DNA of 64,000 nt, taken from contig PKTP01000005.1 in the NCBI GenBank assembly GCA_002869105.1, positions 44,674 to 108,673 on the forward strand. The letters run 5' to 3'. Source of the DNA: Alphaproteobacteria bacterium. GTDB taxonomy: Bacteria > Pseudomonadota > Alphaproteobacteria > UBA7879. A program made the position numbers and the translations under genes. The notes under the pieces are model-generated. The model had not been told where the DNA came from and made no database searches. It was given only the letters and a program-made list of their open reading frames with translations. Below are positions 47,722 through 57,160 of this stretch, one piece after another (positions within the stretch are counted from its first letter, which is position 1; every line of letters starts with the position of its first letter).

Positions 47722-49156
47722 AGCAAACATTCTCTCTCAAATTGATAACTTGGCGACAGTTGGTCCGAAACTTGTCAAGTTACTGGTTGAACTAGATGGT
47801 ATTGGGGAAATAGAGCCTTACATGAAGTTACGCCTTCTGATCCAACAACAGCTCACTCAAGCTCTCAAACAGCTTGATAAATTGCTCAAGACGCACAACT
47901 ACTATCCCCTCGCCTCTGATCAACTGAGCTGGTGGCAAGGAACGGAAGGCCTCGCACTGCAATCCCACGATGTTTCAGAAAAAGAGCTTTTAAAAACAAT
48001 TTTTGTGAAGAGCACTCAGAATTTATCGCGGTTTGCTATAACCTATTCAAAACCGATTGTTGAACTTCTGAATAACGCCGTCTTTGTTCTAGACACCCCT
48101 GACATGGCCCTTCTTGAGAAGTGGTCAACGTTAAACAATGATCTTGTTGATTATCAAAAAAAGAAAGCTGGCAACAGTGTGATGAACCTAGAGAGCTTCA
48201 TTCTCAAAGATGCCAATACAATCACATTCGAAAATTGCTTCAACAAGGTAAGCCTTAAAAACGTTGCCCAAGAAACCTCAAGCTACTTCAAAACCATTCA
48301 GCAGAAAATCGAAAACAATATATATAATCGCTGTAAGGTCAATGCAGCTAAAACAGCGATAGAGGACTATAAAACTCTCTCTTCTTATTTCAACAACAAC
48401 CTAGCTGGCAAGTTCCCATTCGCCAATAATGTCAATGATACAACCATGGCAAGCAACGAAGTTTCTGAACAAGAAATCAAAAACTTCTTTACTCTTTTTG
48501 ATAACATTTCTCCCGAGGAACTCAGCACCCTCAACAAAAATAAAATATATGCCAACATGGATGAGGCTCTCAGCTTCTTACAAAATGCTGCAGCTGTTAA
48601 AGAGTTTTTAAACACCTACTTCATTCCACAAAAACAAACCGATTCACCTGGCTTAGATTTTGAAGTTCAATTCCGCGCCAATGAATTTAATGAAGTTTAC
48701 GGTCAATTGGTCATTAATTGGGGTCTCGTTGTTGGAAGTACCACGCTTGAGAGAAAGTCCGGCAGTGTTAAAGGGCGTTGGCAGTATGGGGATGTCACCG
48801 CGTTTGCCTTCAGATGGGCCAGCGATGCCGCCCTGCAACCTCTCAGAACATATAATGTATACCCTGCCTACATTACGACCAACAACAGGGCTATTTATAT
48901 TTACCAAGGGCCTTGGTCTTTACTTCGGGCAATTATGCTAAATCAAGCCAGCCTCAAATCCGGGGCAATGCCGGGGGATAACTCTCTCCTTGAATTTAAC
49001 GTGCCACTAAGCCGCCTGGCAAATGTTGCCAGTCCAGAAACTACCGCGCGCTTATTTGTTAAAATCAAGCCAAAATCTCTGAAGCCAAATCAAGATCAGG
49101 CCTTCAGAATTCCAAAGTTCCCGTATTATGCACCAGTCATCGTCAAGAAGGGTTAG
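47687..49156 (+). CDS. tssM: TssM (IcmF-like) C-terminal part of a split gene
   Basis: 489 codons from TTG 47687, in the +1 frame relative to the upstream part; the frame is open from 47669. It holds the rest of the TssM periplasmic domain and the C-terminal beta-sandwich that contacts TssJ, marked by AFAFRWASDAALQPLR and YIYQGPWSLLRAIM. Dropping one base of the A5 run at 47678-47682 fuses both parts into about 1,367 residues, near a normal TssM. Translated alone it would lack a signal for export, so a separate functional protein is unlikely. Indel error, real frameshift mutation or recoding are the options. Confidence 0.85.
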   Translation: MILELSLQTTIEANILSQIDNLATVGPKLVKLLVELDGIGEIEPYMKLRLLIQQQLTQALKQLDKLLKTHNYYPLASDQLSWWQGTEGLALQSHDVSEKELLKTIFVKSTQNLSRFAITYSKPIVELLNNAVFVLDTPDMALLEKWSTLNNDLVDYQKKKAGNSVMNLESFILKDANTITFENCFNKVSLKNVAQETSSYFKTIQQKIENNIYNRCKVNAAKTAIEDYKTLSSYFNNNLAGKFPFANNVNDTTMASNEVSEQEIKNFFTLFDNISPEELSTLNKNKIYANMDEALSFLQNAAAVKEFLNTYFIPQKQTDSPGLDFEVQFRANEFNEVYGQLVINWGLVVGSTTLERKSGSVKGRWQYGDVTAFAFRWASDAALQPLRTYNVYPAYITTNNRAIYIYQGPWSLLRAIMLNQASLKSGAMPGDNSLLEFNVPLSRLANVASPETTARLFVKIKPKSLKPNQDQAFRIPKFPYYAPVIVKKG

Positions 49157-49162
49157 CCAATT

Positions 49163-50314
49163 ATGAGTGACTCTTTATCACTAAAAGATTTGCTTCAACC
49201 CATTTCAAAAGATGATCCCTCTGGCCCCTCGCTGCGATATGAAAATATTTATGATGAGATCAGAGAAGCGATGCGCTCAGAAGACTCTAACCTTCCCCAG
49301 GGCGTCTGGCAAAGAAAAGTCAAACAACCTGATTGGAAAAAAGCTGAGAAGCTCTGCTTTGATACTTTGGCCAATAAATCAAAGGATCTACAAATAGCGG
49401 CATGGCTGATTGAATGCTTGATACACAACAAAGAAACATCTGATATCACCCAGGGGTTTCAGGCGTTTCATGATCTCATGGTTAAATTTTGGGACACCAT
49501 TCATCCCCAAATCCCTGAAGATGGTGATATTGATTTTAGGCTTTCTCCTTTTATTTGGATCAATGAAAAGCTCTCAATGCACCTTAATGAGATTAAGATC
49601 AATACCAAAACAGAAGTTGGCGCAACCATATACACCTTCAATACTTGGATTGAGTTAACCCGCAATCATGATCTCTATCAAGTTGAAGATCGGCCTGAAA
49701 AACCAGATGTCATTGATCAACTTGGCAGCAATGACAATCCAACCATCCTTGATTTGCAAACCAACATTGAGAAAACGCCCACTGAATTTTATCAAAATCT
49801 TAAAGAGCTGTGCCAGACCATCATTGACATTTGCCAAAGCATTGAAGAGTTCCTTGATCAAAAATTCAAAGATGAATCCATTACATTTTTTAAGGTTAAA
49901 AAAACCCTCAAAGATATTTTAATGTTTTGCGGTGAAATTCTTCATAAGCGAACCAACCCGAATGCGGAAGATGCCTCTGAAGAAGGTGATCTGCTCGCTG
50001 AAAATGATGAGGCCATCCATACAAAGATCAACGCGCCATTAAACGAACCCTCACCGCCAGAGCAACAAAACCCCTCTCAACCCGTTAATCTAAACATGAC
50101 TGACTTTAAGACCCGTGATCAAGCCTATGAAATGATTCGAAACGCCTCTGATTATTTAGAAAAAATAGAACCCCATAGCCCGGTGCCCTTCATGATCAAA
50201 AAAGCTGTCAGTTTAAGAAACAAGAACTTTGTCGAAATGATGAAAGAATTAAAGGGCGCAGGGGGTGGTTTAGAGAGCCTATGGAATCCAGGGGACAGCA
50301 ATGGAGATACTTAA
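49163..50314 (+). CDS. tssA: type VI secretion protein TssA
   Basis: 383 residues. The N-terminal ImpA domain (about 5-125) shows LLQPISKDDPSGPSLRY, WKKAEKLCFDTLANKSKDLQ and FWDTIHPQIPEDGDIDFRL. The C-terminal segment DQAYEMIRNASDYLEKIEPH is the short-TssA pattern. TssA primes sheath and tube assembly at the baseplate. It is 6 bases after tssM and last in the operon. The sheath, tube, spike, ClpV and TssE/F/G/J genes are not in the window. Confidence 0.9.
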   Translation: MSDSLSLKDLLQPISKDDPSGPSLRYENIYDEIREAMRSEDSNLPQGVWQRKVKQPDWKKAEKLCFDTLANKSKDLQIAAWLIECLIHNKETSDITQGFQAFHDLMVKFWDTIHPQIPEDGDIDFRLSPFIWINEKLSMHLNEIKINTKTEVGATIYTFNTWIELTRNHDLYQVEDRPEKPDVIDQLGSNDNPTILDLQTNIEKTPTEFYQNLKELCQTIIDICQSIEEFLDQKFKDESITFFKVKKTLKDILMFCGEILHKRTNPNAEDASEEGDLLAENDEAIHTKINAPLNEPSPPEQQNPSQPVNLNMTDFKTRDQAYEMIRNASDYLEKIEPHSPVPFMIKKAVSLRNKNFVEMMKELKGAGGGLESLWNPGDSNGDT

Positions 50315-50335
50315 AATCCAAATTTCTTTTTCTCT

Positions 50336-53300
50336 TTAAGCGGTTTTTCTCTTTTTCTGTTCAAATCTTTCTTTCACCTTTAGCGCGCAAGGCGTCAAAA
50401 CAAGAGTCAGTGGTGACGCAAATAAAACCCCAAAAATAATCGCGTTTGAGAGCTGAATCCACCATTCCGTTGACGGCGCACCATAGGAGATTGATCCATG
50501 GATGAAGTCAATGTCCAGCCTCATACGAATCGGCAGCAATCCAAGAATGGTTGTTAATTTTGTCAGTAACACGGGCCGAAGCCTTTGCGCCCCTGTTCTT
50601 AAAATCGCCAGAGATTCTTCTTTGGAACTTTTGGCTGTTTTGCGGATATGCATATAGGTATCAATAAAAATGATGTTATTACTCACAATAATTCCTGCAA
50701 GGGCAATTACCCCCAAACCTCCCATAACAATTCCAAAGGGCATTCCAGTGATCATCAATCCAATTAAAACGCCAATGGTTGAAAAGACAATGGATGTCAA
50801 AACCAGCCCTGCATAAAAGAAATGATTAAACTGGGTCACCAAAATAAGAAAAATTAACAAAACAGCAATGGCAAACGCTGTCAATAAGAAGACGCTATTT
50901 TCTTGTTTATCTTCTTCTTCCCCCGTGAATTTAACTTTAACGCGGCTGTCAAAGTTTTGTGTAGCAATCCACTGACGCACTTTCACCACTTCATCACTAA
51001 CCAGTGACCCTGGCACAATGTTTGCGTTGATGGTAAATGCGCGCATACTATTAATGCGATGAATGGTTCCAATTTTTTGAGCGGGAATAATCTCAGCAAA
51101 GTTAACCAATGGTACATCACCCATATCTCCAGTTGGTATTCTTAAATCCCTCATATGGTCAAGGTTTCGATAGGATTTAGGAAACCGTATCACAATATCA
51201 ACCTCATCACGGAGATGATCGGGCCTGAATTCAGCAACCTTAAGCCCCCGGGTTAACATTTGTGATATGAAGCCCACAGAGGCGATATTCTGTTGAAAGC
51301 GCATCGCCTCATCTCGATTCACCTTAACTTGCCATTCAATCCCTGGTAAAGGTTGATCATCGGTCACATCAAGTAAAGTTTTGGATTTCTCCATGTGGGC
51401 CTTGATTTGCTTGGTTACTTTTTCCAGAAGAATGGGATCCTGGCTGGATATCTGAATGTTAATGGGTTTTCCCGGGTTGGGGCCGGGCTTCAACTTTTGC
51501 AATTCAACAACCACACCTGGGATGACATTTATTTTTTCAAGCGCTCTATTCAACGCCACCTGTGCACGCTCTCTCTTTTTCCAATCCACAAGTTCAACCA
51601 CAATTTTACCGATGGCATCAGCGGGCCCTTGGCTCACCGACCCCACAGTGGCATAGATATTTTTGAACTCGGGAAATGTCAGAAGATTTTTTTCCATTTC
51701 ATCAACGATTTTATCCTTTTCATAGATTGAAAGGTTACCCCGGGCAGAGATAAAATAAATGCCTTGATCGGTTTCGATATCAGGGAAGAATTCAACGCCT
51801 TTGTTGAAAAAGGAATACAGGGTGAAAATGGTTACCAAAAGACCCGACGCAATAGCAATAACCAGGAGGGGTTTTTTCAAAGCGGCAGAAAGAATGTTCA
51901 CATACCAACCTGTGATACCGGTCAAAGTATCCAAAGGCCCCTCTTCCGTTGCTTGCATCGCTTCTATTTCTTTTTGATCAGAGATCGATACTTTGCCAAA
52001 CAGCGTTCCAAGGGTTGGGATAAAAATCAGGGCCATAAACAAGGATGATGTCAGCGTAATAATCAATGTCATCGGCAAATACTTCATAAACTCACCAACA
52101 ATGCCGGGCCAAAATAAAAGAGGCATAAAAACAACAATCACCGTGACCAGCGACGAAATCACTGGCCAGGCCATCCGCGTTGAAGCCTCTTGATAGGCTT
52201 GTTGTTTTGTATACCCGTCAACCATTTTTCGATCTGCATATTCAACAACGATGATGGCGCCATCCACAAGCATCCCAACCGAGAGAATTAAAGAAAATAA
52301 AACGATAATATTTAAGGTAATGCCCAATAAGTGCAAAACAAAGAGACTCATTAAAAAAGCACCGGGAACAGCGATTCCCACTAAAAGCGCAGAGCGGAGG
52401 CCAAGTGAAAAAATAATCACCAGCATCACCAGTATCACAGCACTGATGATACTGTTTTGAAGTTCGATCAGGCGCCCGATAATTTTCTCCGACTCATCCT
52501 GTGAAAAGGTTGCCTGAATCTTCCCTTGCCACGGCATCAACTCTTCCCGAACGACCTCTCGAACCGCATCCACCGTTTCAATGATATTTTCCCCCAGTCT
52601 TTTCTTGACCTCCAGAACCACCGTTGACTGGCCATTACTGCGCGCAATTGTCTTTGGATCTTCGTGGGTAATTTTAACCGTTCCAATGTCTTCAAATCTT
52701 AAAATGGACTGTCCATCACTTTTGATGGGTAAGGACAAAATTTCCTCGGCTGTCTTAATAAGCCCGGGGACCTTAAGAGAAAAAGACCCCACTTTATTGA
52801 TGATAGAACCTGACTCCACCAATAAGTGATTTTTTCTGAACTGATCGATCACTTGTGAGAGGTTGATTTGATGCTTAGTCAGACTCTCCGGATTAACTTC
52901 AATCTCAACGATTTCTTTACGATCTCCTAAAAGGGTGGCTTCCATCACTTGGCTCAACCCTTCCAAGCGATCCTGTAAATTTCGTCCCACAATATACAGC
53001 TGTTTTTCAGGTATGCGGCCTGTCAACTGCACAGAAATCACGGGAAAAAAGCTAACATTGATCTCATCAACAACAGGATAATCCGCATTGCTGGGCAGCT
53101 CGCTTTTAGCTAAATCAACTTTGGTGCGAACATCCAATAACAATTTGTCGATATTAAGACCAGCAAAGAACTCAACAATGATATGAGCTCCCCCCGACAA
53201 ACTTTTTGAAGTCATCTTCTTAAGCCCGGGCAGTGACCGAAGCCTGGCTTCCAGCGGTTTTACCAAAAGTGTTTCGGCATCTTGTGGAGAGATGCCTTGT

Positions 53301-53455
53301 TGCATCACAGAAACCACCGCCATCGGAATACTGATATCAGGCGCCGCTTCTTTAGGAACCTTTATGTAAGAAATAATCCCTGCAACCATGAAAAACATGA
53401 GCAATAAAAGAACCATCCGTTGATAGGTAATGGAAGCTTTAATTAAGGCAATCAT
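50336..53455 (-). CDS. RND-family efflux permease
   Basis: 1,039 residues, the usual size for an AcrB-type proton-driven pump: twelve membrane helices in two halves and two large periplasmic loops. The fourth helix carries the proton-relay acidic residues in LSVGMLVDGAIIVVEYADRK, and the second half has GIIVSNNIIFIDTYMH. It follows its adaptor gene with 18 bases between. Lipophilic drugs, bile-like compounds or lipids are likely substrates; an outer-membrane channel is not encoded nearby. Confidence 0.92.
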   Translation of the reverse strand: MIALIKASITYQRMVLLLLMFFMVAGIISYIKVPKEAAPDISIPMAVVSVMQQGISPQDAETLLVKPLEARLRSLPGLKKMTSKSLSGGAHIIVEFFAGLNIDKLLLDVRTKVDLAKSELPSNADYPVVDEINVSFFPVISVQLTGRIPEKQLYIVGRNLQDRLEGLSQVMEATLLGDRKEIVEIEVNPESLTKHQINLSQVIDQFRKNHLLVESGSIINKVGSFSLKVPGLIKTAEEILSLPIKSDGQSILRFEDIGTVKITHEDPKTIARSNGQSTVVLEVKKRLGENIIETVDAVREVVREELMPWQGKIQATFSQDESEKIIGRLIELQNSIISAVILVMLVIIFSLGLRSALLVGIAVPGAFLMSLFVLHLLGITLNIIVLFSLILSVGMLVDGAIIVVEYADRKMVDGYTKQQAYQEASTRMAWPVISSLVTVIVVFMPLLFWPGIVGEFMKYLPMTLIITLTSSLFMALIFIPTLGTLFGKVSISDQKEIEAMQATEEGPLDTLTGITGWYVNILSAALKKPLLVIAIASGLLVTIFTLYSFFNKGVEFFPDIETDQGIYFISARGNLSIYEKDKIVDEMEKNLLTFPEFKNIYATVGSVSQGPADAIGKIVVELVDWKKRERAQVALNRALEKINVIPGVVVELQKLKPGPNPGKPINIQISSQDPILLEKVTKQIKAHMEKSKTLLDVTDDQPLPGIEWQVKVNRDEAMRFQQNIASVGFISQMLTRGLKVAEFRPDHLRDEVDIVIRFPKSYRNLDHMRDLRIPTGDMGDVPLVNFAEIIPAQKIGTIHRINSMRAFTINANIVPGSLVSDEVVKVRQWIATQNFDSRVKVKFTGEEEDKQENSVFLLTAFAIAVLLIFLILVTQFNHFFYAGLVLTSIVFSTIGVLIGLMITGMPFGIVMGGLGVIALAGIIVSNNIIFIDTYMHIRKTAKSSKEESLAILRTGAQRLRPVLLTKLTTILGLLPIRMRLDIDFIHGSISYGAPSTEWWIQLSNAIIFGVLFASPLTLVLTPCALKVKERFEQKKRKTA

Positions 53456-53473
53456 CTATCGATCACCATCTGT

Positions 53474-54529
53474 TTAGTCAGTTACCTTTTCGCCATCCCG
53501 GACAAAGTCACCGCCTTGAATAATGATTTTTTCGCCCTTAGACACACCTTGAATCCAGAAAACGTCCCCCTCTATATGAATGATTTTGATGGGCTTAAAG
53601 GAGACCGTGCCATTTGCACCTAAGATTTTCACCCCAATCAGAAGATGATCGGCATCATAGCTAATAGCACTCTGAGGCACCGAAACGGCTTCTTGTTGAT
53701 CATAGAACACTCTCACTTTGACAGAAACACCGGCCTGGAATCGATTGTCAGGGTTGGAAAACAACATAGTCATTCGATATTTTTGCGTTTGTTTATTAGT
53801 TTCTGGCTTTACAAAGTTTAAAGCTGAGTGAATCACCTCACCAGTATCAAAAATAATATCAGCTTTCAGGCCTTCGTGCATGAAGGGAATTTGTTTTTGG
53901 TTAGCATGGATTTCAACTTCAAGGGGATCGAGCTGGATAAAATACCCACAAATAGCCTGACTGGGCCCTTGATAATTCATGGTATCTCCAACCTTAACCA
54001 AATATTCACTCACACTGCCTTTAAAAGGCGCATATATCGCACGATCACTCAGACTTACTTTTGCTAAATGTAAATTATATTCCGCTTTTTTAACGTCTGA
54101 ACGCGCCGTCAAAAGATTGGCTTTTGAGATATATCCTTTTTCAAAAAGCTTCGAATACCCTTCATGATATATTTTCGCCTTTTCCAAAGCCGCTTCTTTA
54201 TCAATCACATTTTGTTTTTTCGAGCCCTTAGATAAATCAATGAGCTTCACCTTTCTCTCAACAATTTTACCTTCTGGAACTAAGATCTTTCTCACAGTGC
54301 CACCGCTTTGGGGGTGAAGCGCCACGCGCAATGAAGGCACTGTAACGCCATTAAATAAAACGAACGGCTGGATCTTTTGCTCTTTTGCAACTTGTGTCTT
54401 AACTTTAAAAAGAGCCCGAGATGCGTGCGCAGAAGCATTGTTCTCTTTGGTCTGTTTTGGAATCAAAAACCACAAAACCAGCAGGGCACAGGCACCCAGA
54501 GCAATTAGTATTTTTTTCTTGGAATTCAT
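53474..54529 (-). CDS. RND periplasmic adaptor (membrane fusion protein)
   Basis: 351 residues. An N-terminal signal anchor (LIALGACALLVLWFLI) is followed by a lipoyl-like half-motif (LHPQSGGTVRKILVPEGKIV), a helical hairpin (about 110-160), the returning lipoyl half (APFKGSVSEYLVKVGD) and beta-barrel and membrane-proximal domains. HlyD/AcrA-type. It bridges the RND permease to an outer-membrane TolC-like channel, and the pair form one operon. Confidence 0.9.
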   Translation of the reverse strand: MNSKKKILIALGACALLVLWFLIPKQTKENNASAHASRALFKVKTQVAKEQKIQPFVLFNGVTVPSLRVALHPQSGGTVRKILVPEGKIVERKVKLIDLSKGSKKQNVIDKEAALEKAKIYHEGYSKLFEKGYISKANLLTARSDVKKAEYNLHLAKVSLSDRAIYAPFKGSVSEYLVKVGDTMNYQGPSQAICGYFIQLDPLEVEIHANQKQIPFMHEGLKADIIFDTGEVIHSALNFVKPETNKQTQKYRMTMLFSNPDNRFQAGVSVKVRVFYDQQEAVSVPQSAISYDADHLLIGVKILGANGTVSFKPIKIIHIEGDVFWIQGVSKGEKIIIQGGDFVRDGEKVTD

Positions 54530-54739
54530 TGTTATCTCAAATCGTTGTTAATAAAGTATCATATGTTGCATACCCTGTGAATAGCGCAGCACGTGCGCCA
54601 ACACAGACGTAGGAAAAAATAGTCTCATTAGAAAGTGATCTTTTTGAAAATCACCTTAACCTTTATGTGTTTAAATTTTTCTTCATAAAAACACAGGAAC
54701 TGGCGTCAGCATCACCCTAAAAATTTTCACTCCTTGAAG

Positions 54740-55543
54740 CTATGGTTTTTTGGGCGCAGCTTGACTGCCAGCCAGAATACCACCATCAATGGTTAATTCA
54801 GAGCCGGTTATGTATTTCGACTCATCCGATCCCAGGTATAAAACCGCGTTGGCAACGTCGATCGGCTCTCCCATGTGACCCAGAGGAATTCCTTGGCTGA
54901 CTATTTCTATTATTTGCCTCCGCTTTTCCTCATTCTCACCAAGCATTGGGTCCCACAGCGGGGTCAAAATAGCGCCGGGATGCAGTGAATTACATCGAAT
55001 TTTATAGCCCTGTTCAGCACAATATAAAGAAACTGTTTTGGTATGGTTGCGGATGGCAGCTTTACTTGACGCATAGGCACTAGCACCCGGTATGCCAACC
55101 ATGCCAGATCTGGAAGACATATTAATAATAGATCCTCCCTTCTTTTTCATCATTGCTATCCCGTACTTGCAGCCAAGAAAAACGCTATCTAAATTAACCT
55201 TATGAACCGTGTGCCATGCATCTAACGTGGTATGCTCTGGATCCTGGGGACCAAGATTCTCATTCAATCCTGTAATGCCCGCATTATTAAACAAGACATC
55301 CAACCTGCCAAATTTTTCATCTATGGATGCTTTCAATTGCTGCCATTGCTCCTCATCGGATACATCCATCGCGTAAAAGGACCCTTGCAACTGGTCTGCC
55401 AGAGCTTCGCCCGTGGTATCCAAATCAGCAATGATAATATGAGCTCCATGCGCTGATAATAGCTCGGCTGTTTTAGCGCCAATCCCCCGAGATCCTCCGG
55501 TTATAAGCGCGATTTTATTTTCTAAGCGTGTTGTCATGGTCAA
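54740..55543 (-). CDS. short-chain dehydrogenase/reductase
   Basis: 267 residues, classical SDR. NAD(P)-binding TGGSRGIGAK, NNAG at the beta-4 strand, catalytic serine in INMSSRSG and YxxxK in YASSK, and a C-terminal YITGSELTIDGG. The Asp after beta-2 (IADLD) suggests NAD preference. Closest in style to cyclopentanol/3-alpha-hydroxysteroid or glucose dehydrogenase-like SDRs, but the substrate cannot be read from the sequence. Apparently monocistronic. Confidence 0.85.
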   Translation of the reverse strand: MTMTTRLENKIALITGGSRGIGAKTAELLSAHGAHIIIADLDTTGEALADQLQGSFYAMDVSDEEQWQQLKASIDEKFGRLDVLFNNAGITGLNENLGPQDPEHTTLDAWHTVHKVNLDSVFLGCKYGIAMMKKKGGSIINMSSRSGMVGIPGASAYASSKAAIRNHTKTVSLYCAEQGYKIRCNSLHPGAILTPLWDPMLGENEEKRRQIIEIVSQGIPLGHMGEPIDVANAVLYLGSDESKYITGSELTIDGGILAGSQAAPKKP

Positions 55544-55619
55544 TCCTTATCTTTGCACTTTAAGACGATCAGCTAGGCCTGCTTACATGAGCCAGTAATC
55601 ATCGTAACATTTTAAAACT

Positions 55620-56636
55620 TTAAGACCTCAAAGATATAAGCTGTGAAATGGTCTGCATCATATAGGTTTCAGCCTGGAGCCAGCTATTTTTTTTAATGAC
55701 TTGCTCCATCTCATGGATCCGTTCTATCACCTTGAAGCACTCCGCCTCACACCACAGTTTTGCAGAAGGGGCTATTTTCTTCAGTTGATAGGGCATAAAA
55801 GGAGGAACAACCTCTTGCCGATTGGCCTCTTGAATCGAAAGCCCCTTTTTTAATCCAACTATTAATCCCAACCACCGTTGCATAAAAACCCCTAATAAGC
55901 GCAACTGCGAAATTACCGAATGACCATCTCTGAAAAGCCATTTCAACTCTCGCAAACACGCCTGGGCGTGTCGCGCTAGAAAAGCATGTAAGAAAACATC
56001 AAACTGTCCGTGTTTACTGGGTGAAACAACAGCGCGGACTTCATCTTCGCTCACACAGCCAGTCTCATTGATCCCCTTCAAAATCTCTGCCACACTTGTA
56101 AAATGATACAGTTGATCTGTTAAAAGATAGGCCAACACCGATAAAGCCGTGGGATCAATATCCAGGCCATAATTGGTTTTCAACAGGGATCGAACAACCA
56201 GCGCAAGCTCATGATCACTGGGCGCATAACACCCGCAAGAAATCAAAGTCGGCCGCTGATCAAATAGCTTTCTCAGTTTCGAGGCAGGCTTTAAATAATT
56301 GGCCTGGCAGATAAACCTGATGTCCGTTTCTTTATCCGTCACATTCTCGAGATAATCCTCTATCTCTGGGACGATTTTGTCCGTACACCCTTGAATAATA
56401 AGATGAGCTCTTTTTTGAAACATCGACTCTTGCGATAAGTGGCTTACCAGCGATTTTCCTTTACCCAGCAGGGTATCTTGGCGCACCACTTGAAGGGGTT
56501 CCAAGGAAACTTTTGAAAGAAAAACACGTTGATAAAATTCAACCAAGCCAAAGTCATCTGCATAAAAAAGATAGCCCTGTGCCGTCGTCAGTTGGGTGGC
56601 TGAGAGCCCTCCAAGCTTATAGCTTGGAATGATCAT
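55620..56636 (-). CDS. holA: DNA polymerase III subunit delta
   Basis: 338 residues with the three-domain clamp-loader layout. Domain I contains GYLFYADDFGLVEFYQRVF in place of a full P loop; then KLRKLFDQRPTLISCGCYAP and a C-terminal collar. Family assignment is supported by position: holA after lptE and leuS is a standard alphaproteobacterial order. It opens the beta clamp during loading. Overlaps lptE by 4 bases. Confidence 0.88.
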   Translation of the reverse strand: MIIPSYKLGGLSATQLTTAQGYLFYADDFGLVEFYQRVFLSKVSLEPLQVVRQDTLLGKGKSLVSHLSQESMFQKRAHLIIQGCTDKIVPEIEDYLENVTDKETDIRFICQANYLKPASKLRKLFDQRPTLISCGCYAPSDHELALVVRSLLKTNYGLDIDPTALSVLAYLLTDQLYHFTSVAEILKGINETGCVSEDEVRAVVSPSKHGQFDVFLHAFLARHAQACLRELKWLFRDGHSVISQLRLLGVFMQRWLGLIVGLKKGLSIQEANRQEVVPPFMPYQLKKIAPSAKLWCEAECFKVIERIHEMEQVIKKNSWLQAETYMMQTISQLISLRS

Positions 56637-57160
56637 GTCACGGGGGCTTCTGGGAGAGACTCGGGGTGCTTCATAAAGTAATTGGCAATATCCACTCGCA
56701 GATCGCGCGCCACCAAAAGAACGGCATCCATCTTGACGCGTTCCGCCGAGATGATTGTTCCAAAGCTGCTGGCTGTCGAAACTGTGTAATACCCTTGGCG
56801 GCTCAGGCTTCCAGAAGTTAGGATTTTTTGATTTTCAACATCATACAATGTGTACTTAGCAGTCACAGTCACATTTTTTCGACCTGCCGTTTGGTCAGAC
56901 AAGTAGGACATATTGCGATCAGAGCTTGAGGTGGTCACGCGCAATTCATAGCGTTTGACATCTGATGGGCCCTCTACATAGAACATTTTTTTCAATTCAT
57001 TCCGCATAATCTGCCCCTCACGGTTTGCAATCACGGGAATGTCTGTTTGCTGAAAAGCTTTAAGAATCTCACCGTTTTCACTGGACAACATAGGCTTAAA
57101 GCCACACTGGCTCAAAGCAACTGCTACACCTATTACTATCAATGTCTTTTTAAACAACAA
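56633..57160 (-). CDS. lptE: LPS assembly lipoprotein LptE
   Basis: 175 residues. A lipoprotein signal ends at the lipobox ALSQC, followed by GFKPML as in LptE family members. The mature region has ITVTAKYTLYD-like strands (VTVTAKYTLYDVENQK), then SSFGTIISAERVKMDAVLLV and a final helical DLRVDIANYF. LptE plugs and folds the LptD outer-membrane LPS translocon. Overlaps leuS by 11 and holA by 4 bases. Confidence 0.88.
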   Translation of the reverse strand: MLFKKTLIVIGVAVALSQCGFKPMLSSENGEILKAFQQTDIPVIANREGQIMRNELKKMFYVEGPSDVKRYELRVTTSSSDRNMSYLSDQTAGRKNVTVTAKYTLYDVENQKILTSGSLSRQGYYTVSTASSFGTIISAERVKMDAVLLVARDLRVDIANYFMKHPESLPEAPVT

